In this document: in pieces, positions 56,746 through 64,000 of the stretch
Layout of the letters: each line of letters begins with the position of its first letter
How positions within the stretch are numbered: the stretch's first letter is position 1
Assembly (NCBI RefSeq): GCF_014698825.1
Contig: NZ_JACJTT010000012.1
Span: 60,088 to 124,087 of the forward strand
Reading direction: 5' to 3'
DNA: 64,000 nucleotides
From: Richelia sinica FACHB-800
GTDB taxonomy: Bacteria > Cyanobacteriota > Cyanobacteriia > Cyanobacteriales > Nostocaceae
Notes under the pieces: model-generated
The model's database searches: none
Seen by the model: only the letters and a program-made list of their open reading frames with translations
What the model was told of the DNA's origin: nothing
Position numbers and translations under genes: made by a program

Positions 56746-57531
56746 CTAAGTATCAACGTCATCATCTAATTCTCATGGAAATTAGAGAATTGATGACAAA
56801 TGTTGTGTAATATGATCCCTCGCTCAACGAGGACAGGTATTTGTATGTACTCCCCTGACAGTACAATTAACCTCAATGAGTCATAGATTTATGTGCTTTT
56901 TATTTGCATAAATTAGGTTAGGCGAGACGACCCAGACCCAAAACTTTTATGTTTTTAAGCAATATGCAATTAAAGTTACAACACCTGATCCTCATCATTG
57001 TGGTTAACATTTTTATCAAATCAATATTAAATTTTAGATTTAATGATCATCAGTAGGAGTCGAATACTTAGAAACCAAAGATGGTGTTTAATCATCATGG
57101 ATGTCTAGGTTCTTCTTGATCCCCCTGGGGCATTAAAAGCTAACAATCTTTTTTTGTTAAGGAGGATGGAGGAAGATGATTCACTATTTGATACAATAAA
57201 CCAATTGTAAAACATCCTCTTCAACTATATCTAAAGATTTAATAATTTTATCTACCTTTAGATTCATAATTAATAAAGAATTTCTGTATCCTTAATCACA
57301 AAATAACCTGATTGGTAGCTACAAATACTAAAATATTTAATCACTCAGCGCAATTACTAGTGGCGAGAATGCTTCCCTAGTAATATTAGTCATACCATTG
57401 GGGATCTTAAATTGGTGATTGTCAAATGTAGATTAACAGCAATTTTCACAATTTTATATGTCGCAATAATTTTTAATCAAATCCTATAACCCATGGATAT
57501 GATAAGTATTCACACTGACATAAAATGAATA
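56746..57531. other. Long AT-rich spacer
   Basis: 786 bp without a credible gene. An inverted repeat TCATCTAATTCTC / GAGAATTGATGA (56762-56796) lies about 75 bp upstream of the zinc-ribbon start and could be a regulatory site or 5' leader hairpin. A short GTACT...AGTAC hairpin lies near 56850. The stretch before xth contains no recognisable RNA gene. Confidence 0.45.
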
Positions 57532-58314
57532 ATGAAAATTGCTACTTGGAACGTTAACTCCATTCGTACTCGCTTAGAACATGTCATAAACTGGTTAAAT
57601 CAAAATCCAGTCGATGTACTCTGTTTACAGGAAACTAAAGTCATAGATGCAGACTTTCCTCGTCAACCCATAGAAAAACTAGGCTATCATCTTTACATCT
57701 CCGGGCAAAAAGCTTACAACGGTGTAGCATTAATTAGCCGTCAACCTTTGACAGATGTCAGTGCAGGTTTTTGCGCCTTTTTACCAAACCTAGATCCAGA
57801 AATAGACCAACAAAAGCGGGTCATTACTGGAGTGTTAGGAGATGTGCGAATTATCAATCTTTATGTTCCCAATGGTTCTGCGGTGGGAAATGAAAAGTAT
57901 GAATATAAGTTACGCTGGCTGAAGGTCTTACGTGAATACTTGCAAGCAATTTTGAAATCAGATGCAGCTATTTGTATGTGTGGTGACTTTAATATTGCCT
58001 TAGAAGACAAAGATATTCATGACCAGGTAAAAATTGACAATCATATTATGGCATCAGTCCCAGAACGCCAAGCTTTACAAGATGTTCTATCACTGGGTTT
58101 TGCTGATGCTTTTCGCAAGTTTACCGCAGAAGGTGGTCATTTTAGCTGGTGGGATTATCGTACATCTGCATTTAAGCGTAATTTAGGCTGGCGAATTGAT
58201 CATCATTATTTGACATCGGCTCTATATGAACGGGCTAAGAACTGTATTATTGATGTTGAACCACGAAAATTAACCCAGCCTAGTGATCATACACCAGTAA
58301 TTGTGGAGTTTTAA
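57532..58314 (+). CDS. xth: Exodeoxyribonuclease III (AP endonuclease)
   Basis: Base-excision repair enzyme that cuts 5' to abasic sites and has 3' exonuclease activity. Length is 260 residues, as usual. Catalytic segments are ATWNVNSIRTRL, LCLQETKV (metal-binding Glu), NLYVPNGSAVG, CGDFNIALED and the C-terminal GWRIDHHYLT with PSDHTPVIVEF (active His). It faces uvrB, another repair gene, across a hairpin. Confidence 0.96.
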   Translation: MKIATWNVNSIRTRLEHVINWLNQNPVDVLCLQETKVIDADFPRQPIEKLGYHLYISGQKAYNGVALISRQPLTDVSAGFCAFLPNLDPEIDQQKRVITGVLGDVRIINLYVPNGSAVGNEKYEYKLRWLKVLREYLQAILKSDAAICMCGDFNIALEDKDIHDQVKIDNHIMASVPERQALQDVLSLGFADAFRKFTAEGGHFSWWDYRTSAFKRNLGWRIDHHYLTSALYERAKNCIIDVEPRKLTQPSDHTPVIVEF

Positions 58315-58350
58315 GGAAAATAAGCCTTTGTGCCTTGGGATGAGGCATAA

Positions 58351-58373
58351 GGGTGAAGCAATAGGCTTCACCC
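58351..58373. terminator. GGGTGAAGC/GCTTCACCC hairpin between xth and uvrB
   Basis: A 9 bp perfect stem with a 5-base loop, located between convergent stop codons. It is also a member of the GGGTG...CACCC hairpin family seen at 51632 and 51713. Confidence 0.7.
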
Positions 58374-58399
58374 CTACTTTAATGGTGAAGAGGATTGCA

Positions 58400-60397
58400 T
58401 TAACGTCCAATCATTTTATCTCGCAGATGTTTAATGCGATCGCGTAATTTCGCTGCTTCTTCAAACTCCAGATTCTTGGCAGCTTCCTTCATCTGGGTTT
58501 CTAACAAAGTAATCAATCCCGGAATCTCTTCTAACGGTAGTTCATCCATGTGTTCATCTACCGTTTTTAAATCTGTACTGTTCAACCGTCTTGATACTTC
58601 TAAAAACGATAAAATGGCATTACTCGACCTTTTAACGATTGGCTGGGGTGTAATTCCGTGCATTCGATTATAAGCTATTTGAATTCCTCTCCGTCTATCT
58701 GTTTCCTCAATAGCCTTAATCATGCTGTCGGTTAAATTATCAGCATACAAAATTGCTTGTCCCCGCACATGACGCGCAGCCCGTCCAATAGTTTGAATTA
58801 AAGAACGTTCTGCCCGCAAGAAACCTTCTTTATCTGCGTCCATAATGGCTACCAGAGAAACTTCCGGTAAATCCAAACCTTCCCGCAGTAAATTTACACC
58901 TACCAACACATCAAAGTTACCTTCTCGCAAATCTTGTAAAATTTCGATTCTCTGAATTGAGTTAATTTCTGAATGTAAATATCTAACTTTCACTCCCTTA
59001 TCTTCTAAATATTCTGTTAAATCTTCCGCCATCCGCTTTGTTAAAGTAGTAATAATGGTTCTTTCTTGGCGGTCAATTCTATCTCTTATTTCTCCCAATA
59101 AATCATCAATTTGACCTTCAGTAGGACGGATAAAAATTTCTGGATCAACTACACCAGTAGGACGAATAATTTGTTCAATTATATTATCTTCAGAAACTTC
59201 TAATTCCCAATTGCCCGGAGTTGCCGACACAAAAATACATTGATTAACTTTTTGCCAAAATTCCTCAGCTTTTAAAGGACGATTATCAGCCGCACTGGGA
59301 AGACGAAAACCATGGTCAATTAAAACTTTCTTCCTGGCTTGGTCACCGTTGTACATGCCCCGAATTTGGGGAACAGTCACATGTGATTCATCAATCACTA
59401 ATAACCAATCTTTGGGAAAATAATCAATTAAACACTCTGGTGGTTCTCCGGCTTTTCTACCTGCTAAATGCCGGGAATAGTTTTCTACCCCGTTGCAATA
59501 ACCCACTTCCCCCAGCATTTCTAAGTCGTAGCGAGTGCGCTGGTCAATCCGTTGTGCTTCTACTAATTTACCTGCTGACTCTAAATCTAACTTCTGTTGT
59601 TTTAATTCAGTGGCAATATCTTCGCAAGCTGCTTCTAAACGTTCTTCGGGAGTAACAAAGTGACGCGCTGGATAAATATTAACTGCTTCTAGACTACTAA
59701 TAATTTCCCCCGTTACAGGGTCAATGTAGCGAATCGCGTCGATTTCATCTCCAAAAAATTCTACGCGAATAATTCTATCTTCGTAGGCCGGGCCAATTTC
59801 TAACACATCACCTCGGACGCGAAACTTGCCTCGACCCATTTCTAAATCGTTCCGACTGTATTGGACTGATGTTAAATCCCGCAAAACCTGACGTTGGTCA
59901 ACTTCCATACCAATTTTGAGAGGAATTGCCGCTTTGAGGTATTCCGAAGGTATCCCCAAACCGTAAATACAGCTAATGGAAGCCACAACAATCACATCCC
60001 GACGTTCAAACAGGGAACGGGTAGCAGAATGACGTAACATATCAATTTCGTCATTAATCGCTGCGGTTTTCTCAATATAGGTATCAGTGACAGGAATATA
60101 AGCTTCTGGCTGATAGTAATCGTAATAGCTGACAAAATACTCAACGGCGTTTTTGGGGAAGAACTCCCGCAACTCGTTACACAACTGTGCAGCTAGGGTT
60201 TTATTATGGGCTAAGACTAAAGTCGGTTTTCCCACTTTCTCAATCACTGCGGCAATAGAAAAGGTCTTACCTGTTCCCGTCGCACCCAATAGGGTTTGGT
60301 AACGATGACCCCCTTGTACACTTTTTACCAGTTGAGCGATCGCTTGCGGTTGATCACCTGTAGGAACAAAAGGCGCTTGCAGACTAAATTCAGCCAT
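58400..60397 (-). CDS. uvrB: Excinuclease ABC subunit B (UvrB)
   Basis: Damage-verifying helicase of nucleotide excision repair, loaded by UvrA and recruiting UvrC. Length is 665 residues. Walker A is GATGTGKT at 38-45, the damage-probing beta hairpin contains [12 protein letters not shown], helicase motifs include [12 protein letters not shown] and [12 protein letters not shown], and the C-terminal UVR helix hairpin ([16 protein letters not shown]) that contacts UvrC is complete. uvrA and uvrC are not in the window. Confidence 0.97.
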   Translation of the reverse strand: MAEFSLQAPFVPTGDQPQAIAQLVKSVQGGHRYQTLLGATGTGKTFSIAAVIEKVGKPTLVLAHNKTLAAQLCNELREFFPKNAVEYFVSYYDYYQPEAYIPVTDTYIEKTAAINDEIDMLRHSATRSLFERRDVIVVASISCIYGLGIPSEYLKAAIPLKIGMEVDQRQVLRDLTSVQYSRNDLEMGRGKFRVRGDVLEIGPAYEDRIIRVEFFGDEIDAIRYIDPVTGEIISSLEAVNIYPARHFVTPEERLEAACEDIATELKQQKLDLESAGKLVEAQRIDQRTRYDLEMLGEVGYCNGVENYSRHLAGRKAGEPPECLIDYFPKDWLLVIDESHVTVPQIRGMYNGDQARKKVLIDHGFRLPSAADNRPLKAEEFWQKVNQCIFVSATPGNWELEVSEDNIIEQIIRPTGVVDPEIFIRPTEGQIDDLLGEIRDRIDRQERTIITTLTKRMAEDLTEYLEDKGVKVRYLHSEINSIQRIEILQDLREGNFDVLVGVNLLREGLDLPEVSLVAIMDADKEGFLRAERSLIQTIGRAARHVRGQAILYADNLTDSMIKAIEETDRRRGIQIAYNRMHGITPQPIVKRSSNAILSFLEVSRRLNSTDLKTVDEHMDELPLEEIPGLITLLETQMKEAAKNLEFEEAAKLRDRIKHLRDKMIGR

Positions 60398-60689
60398 ACA
60401 CTTGTACTATAAAACCCTATTCTATCTTAGAGCTTTTTGTGTATCATGTCTTCAAAATACGTTACATATAGCTACACTTAATATTTACTTATGTATCTGT
60501 TTTAAAGAAACTTATATATATATGAGGTTTTTTAAGGTTACACTTGCATACATAGGGAAAAATATATCTTTCCCTAGTTATTGTAAAATTTACTTAACAA
60601 ACCATAACTGTTAGTTTATCAATATTAACAGCACTGGGAAAGCAATAAATTTTCGCCACAAGCGTACCAAGCTAAAGGGAGAAACATCG

Positions 60690-61052
60690 GTGGAAGCTGA
60701 AAATAATCAAAACACTGTAAATACAGAGACAGAAAACCAAGGGAAAATTGTAGTTGCTGGAGTCCGTCCCATCGCTAGTAGTGACTTACAAGTGGCGGAA
60801 ACAGTGTCCATTGCTGGTATCCGTCCCATTTCTGCTAGTAATTTGCAAGTCGTTGAGACAATTAACATCATGGGTATTCGTCCCATCAGTGCCAATACAA
60901 TCAAAGTAGTTGATAGTATTAACCTTTCTGGTATTCGTCCTATCGCTTCGAGTTCACTAGTAATTTCTAGCAATTACTCTATTATGGGTAACCGTCCCGT
61001 AGCATCAAATACCATTGATGACTCCGATAGTTTGATGGGTTTTATCGACTAA
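60690..61052 (+). CDS. Protein of five 19-residue GxRPI repeats, unknown function
   Basis: Protein of 120 residues starting at GTG 60690, with GGGAG eight bases upstream. After an acidic N-terminus, five repeats of 19 residues follow, with consensus xGxRPIxxSxLxVxxxxxI: AGVRPIASSDLQV, AGIRPISASNLQV, MGIRPISANTIKV, SGIRPIASSSLVI and MGNRPVASNTIDD. Arg, Pro and the preceding Gly are invariant. The pattern of alternating small and branched residues suggests a repeated beta structure. There is no signal peptide or membrane span. It is followed by a strong terminator. I know of similar cyanobacterial hypothetical proteins but no function. Confidence 0.8.
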   Translation: MEAENNQNTVNTETENQGKIVVAGVRPIASSDLQVAETVSIAGIRPISASNLQVVETINIMGIRPISANTIKVVDSINLSGIRPIASSSLVISSNYSIMGNRPVASNTIDDSDSLMGFID

Positions 61053-61081
61053 ATCAAATTTTTATCCTCATACTTCAATTC

Positions 61082-61111
61082 ACCCGGTTAGTTAATAACA
61101 CCGGGTTTTTT
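61082..61111 (+). terminator. Rho-independent terminator after the repeat protein
   Basis: ACCCGG / CCGGGT stem with a 13-base loop, directly followed by a run of T, 30 bp after the stop codon. Confidence 0.8.
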
Positions 61112-61160
61112 GCTTAAATGAATGAAATATATATTAAAACTCCAAATATTCATTGAATGA

Positions 61161-61200
61161 GAGCGATCGCATCTCCAGTTTCCCAAAAATGCGATCGCTC
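61161..61200. terminator. HIP1-based hairpin downstream of the RTX-like gene
   Basis: GAGCGATCGCAT and ATGCGATCGCTC form a 12 bp perfect inverted repeat around a 16-base loop. Each arm is a HIP1 octamer. It lies 25 bp past the end of the minus-strand RTX-like gene and may terminate it. Confidence 0.6.
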
Positions 61201-61224
61201 TTTAAAACTTATGTCTTCAAAGCA

Positions 61225-63894
61225 TTAGAACACAATATTCGCAGCACTGAAGGCACCTGTGATTGCTGTAAAATTGATTTCGAGATCGCTTGTATCGAAC
61301 ACACCGTTGGCATTTAAATCAACTCGGAGCTGATTGCCTAAGAAAATGGCTTGATTACTAATTCCTCCGGTTGTAAAACCACCACCAGCATTGAACGAAC
61401 CAATACCGCCAGTGATAGCGTTGAGAATAATCTTTTCCCCATTAGTAGCATCAAAATCTGCGATCCTATCACCAGAGTTAAAACGTGAGTCGCTTTGAGC
61501 ATTAAAGACAAAACTATCTACACCACCACCACCAATGAGTGTATCTCTGCCAGCACTACCAACAATTCTGTCGTCACTATTAGTACCGTTAATTGTGTCA
61601 TTACCGTTACCCCCATTCAACTCGAAAGTATCAGGATTGTTGAGAACAGTGACATTAGCGAAATTCAGTGTGTCGTTGCCCCCCGTTCCTATGACTTTAA
61701 CATTGGTCTTACCGTTGATATCAATCTGATCAACACCATTATTAAAACCAGAGGCTAGTCCAATAATTGTACCATCGGCTTCTGCCAGGATAGTGCTAAT
61801 ACCAGATCCGTTGTTAAAGCTATCAAAGCCATTACTAGTGCCGTCATAGACGAAAGTAACAGTTTGGCTACCTGCGATGAGATTGTCATTGCCAGCACCA
61901 CCCCGAATTTTCATACTGCTGAGATGAGAGGCAATCACCGTATCATTACCACTACTAGCATCAACCTCCGCAATGTTGGTCAGCGTGGTGTTGCTGAAAT
62001 TGAGGGTGTTACTGCCAGTAGAGTCTTTAATGATGGTGTCACCACTGCTATGTCCTAAAAACTCCTCCACACCATTTTGATAACCAATTACACCAATGAC
62101 AGTACCAGCAGTTGTTGCTTGGACAATTGAGGTGCCTGTACCATTAGTAAAGCTATCAAAGCCATTACTAGTACCGTCATAGACGAAAGTAACAGTTTGG
62201 CTACCTGCGATGAGATTGTCATTGCCAGCACCACCCCGAATTTTCATACTGCTGAGATGAGAGGCAATCACCGTATCATTACCACTACTAGCATCAACCT
62301 CCGCAATGTTGGTCAGCGTGGTGTTGCTGAAATTGAGGGTGTTACTGCCAGTAGAGTCTTTAATGATGGTGTCACCACTGCTATGTCCTAAAAACTCCTC
62401 CACACCATTTTGATAACCAATTACACCAATGACAGTACCAGCAGTTGTTGCTTGGACAATTGAGGTGCCTGTACCATTAGTAAAGGTGTCAAAGCCATTA
62501 CTAGTGCCGTCATAGACGAAAGTAACAGTTTGGCTACCTGCGGTGAGATTGTCATTGCCAGCACCACCCCGAATTTTCATACTGCTAAGATGAGAGGCAA
62601 TCACCGTATCAATACCACTACTAGCATCAACCTCTGCAATGTTGGTCAGCGTGGTGTTGCTGAAATTGAGGGTGTTACTGCCAGTAGAGTCTTTAATGAT
62701 GGTGTCACCATTGCTATGTCCTAAAAACTCCTCCACACCATTTTGATAACCAATTACACCAACGACTGTCCCAGCAGTTGTTGCTTGGACAATTGAGGTG
62801 CCTGTACCATTAGTAAAGGTGTCAAAGCCATTACTAGTGCCGTCATAGACGAAAGTAACAGTTTGGCTACCTGCGGTGAGATTGTCATTGCCAGCACCAC
62901 CCCGAATTTTCATACTGCTAAGATGAGAGGCAATCACCGTATCAATACCACTACTAGCATCAACCTCTGCAATGTTGGTCAGCGTGGTGTTGCTGAAATT
63001 GAGGGTGTTACTGCCAGTAGAGTCTTTAATGATGGTGTCACCATTGCTATGTCCTAAAAACTCCTCCACACCATTTTGATAACCAATTACACCAACGACT
63101 GTCCCAGCAGTTGTTGCTTGGACAATTGAGGTGCCTGTACCATTAGTAAAGGTGTCAAAGCCATTACTAGTGCCGTCATAGACGAAAGTAACAGTTTGGC
63201 TACCTGCGGTGAAATTGTCATTGCCAGCACCACCCCGAATTTGCATATTGCTGATGTTAGAGGCGATTATCGTATCATTACCACCATTGGCGTTGACTTC
63301 GGCTATGTTTGTCAGCTTTGTGTTGCTGAAGTTTAAGATGTTGCCACCAGTGACATCTTTAATGACAGTATCACCACTGCTATGACCGACAAACTCCTCC
63401 ACGCCATTTTGATAACCTATTACACCAATGACAGTACCAGCAGTTTCTGCAACTACAGTGTCATAACCGTCATCACCAAAGAAAGTATCAAAACCATCAC
63501 CAATACCTGATACCAAAAAAGTATCATTACCGCCCCCACCATACATAATGTCATTGCCAGCACCACCACGAATTATGTCATGGTCGTTAACTCCACCACT
63601 GGCAGGGTTAAGGGTAGGAATCGTAGCTGTACTGCCCACACCAGAAACGCCATCACCTTGATAGCCATAGATGACATCATTACCTCTTTTACCGTCAATG
63701 ATGTTGATTGTATTAGTACCAACAATTACTTCACTAGAGTTAGTGCCATTGATAGTCGTGGGTGATTGGACTGTGATGATTTGATTAGCACTGCTGATAT
63801 TTCCCGCATCATCCTTAGCTACCCAAGTACGGGTGATGGTAGAAGAAACGGTCGTATCGGAGAAGGTGATATCAACATTTAGGTCTAGGTTATC
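61225..63894 (-). pseudogene. RTX-like calcium-binding repeat protein, 5' end missing
   Basis: The open frame covers about 890 codons, but the only in-frame start is a GTG at 63639 (804 residues). The 85 codons upstream are clearly coding: DDAGNISSANQIITVQ is like a secreted Ig/HYR-type domain, and INIIDGKRGNDVIYG is RTX-like. They are cut at 63895 by a stop. RTX nonapeptides occur at the N-terminal side (GGAGNDIMYGGGGNDTF) and near the end (GGNGNDTINGTNSDDRIVG, AGRDTLIGGGGVDSF). The middle holds 111-residue repeats encoded by 333 bp units. RTX proteins are usually secreted by type I systems and bind calcium. The gene appears broken; the shorter ORF could still be translated but would lack its original N-terminus. 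Confidence 0.75.
61829..63193. repeat. Nearly identical 333-bp tandem repeats inside the RTX-like gene
   Basis: The phrase CCATTACTAGTGCCGTCATA recurs at 61829, 62162, 62495, 62828 and 63161, a strict 333 bp period (111 codons). Neighbouring units differ by only a few bases, and pairs of units share the same variants (GCGATGAGATT in two, GCGGTGAGATT in two), which points to stepwise recent duplication. Confidence 0.95.
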
Positions 63895-64000
63895 TTATAT
63901 CTTGCACCGGGAAATATGAATGTTAATTCCTTGACTAAGTAAGAAAGAACGCCTTCGCTCAAGATGAAGTAAAAAGGAAAACAAAAGGAATTGTGGAAAG
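63895..64000. mobile_element. Possible end of an insertion element interrupting the RTX-like gene
   Basis: Coding similarity to the RTX-like gene stops abruptly at 63895. The sequence beyond, beginning TTATATCTTGCACCGGG, does not continue the frame and has the look of an IS end. The element itself lies outside the window, so neither a transposase nor a target duplication can be shown. Confidence 0.4.

Noticed and set aside
61864..63057. Four 64-residue plus-strand ORFs at a 333 bp period
   Set aside because: They are antisense images of the repeated units of the RTX-like gene.

Overview
The window comes from a cyanobacterium, almost certainly a filamentous heterocyst-forming member of the Nostocales. 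HIP1 octamers (GCGATCGC) are scattered throughout. The window also carries a kaiA-kaiB-kaiC clock cluster with a short KaiA, a HgdD-like TolC gene directly behind kaiC, an allophycocyanin-B (apcD) gene, cyanobacterial serine/threonine kinases and heptanucleotide tandem repeats. No tool could be run, so family names rest on motifs read by eye.

Layout. 1-4.6 kb (minus): 3' part of a TolC/HgdD-like gene, kaiC, kaiB and a short kaiA. 5.2-13.1 kb (plus): a large hybrid histidine kinase divergent from kaiABC, a GIY-YIG-like protein, and a kinase / SRPBCC protein / kinase group. 13.4-21.4 kb: HU, a cobalamin-type threonine-phosphate decarboxylase, a redox-centre-less flavoprotein, a receiver-DUF3685 protein (minus) and a NACHT-pentapeptide STAND protein. 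21.4-31.7 kb (minus): purF, purL, apcD, a TpsB/ShlB-type outer-membrane transporter and polynucleotide phosphorylase. 32.1-37.6 kb: a SNF2 helicase interrupted by a 469-residue intein placed inside its Walker A motif, followed by a SWIM zinc-finger partner. 38.2-41.6 kb: a two-gene nonribosomal-peptide-like unit (DUF6875 + adenylation-carrier-thioesterase), then a 3 x 55 bp tandem repeat. 41.9-45.0 kb: trmFO, a small membrane protein, an M23 peptidase and tRNA-Arg(CCG). 45.5-49.8 kb: an AT-rich single gene for a 1449-residue nuclease-STAND protein resembling the Avs antiviral family. 50.2-56.7 kb: two little-known proteins, then a P450 / carotenoid oxygenase / folate-biopterin-type transporter group that looks like apocarotenoid metabolism. 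57.5-61.1 kb: xth, uvrB and a protein of five 19-residue repeats. 61.2-64 kb: an RTX-like protein with almost identical 333 bp repeats whose 5' end appears cut off by foreign DNA at the window edge.

Functional themes. The clock operon is linked to an outer-membrane efflux gene and faces a sensor kinase whose three receiver-like domains appear unable to accept phosphate. Signalling is conspicuous (three kinases, one more receiver with Glu in place of Asp). Two large STAND NTPases are present; the one beside tRNA-Arg is the best candidate for a little-described immune system. Mobile DNA has left an intein, two possible solo IS200/IS605-type right ends, several interspersed palindromic repeats and the broken RTX gene.
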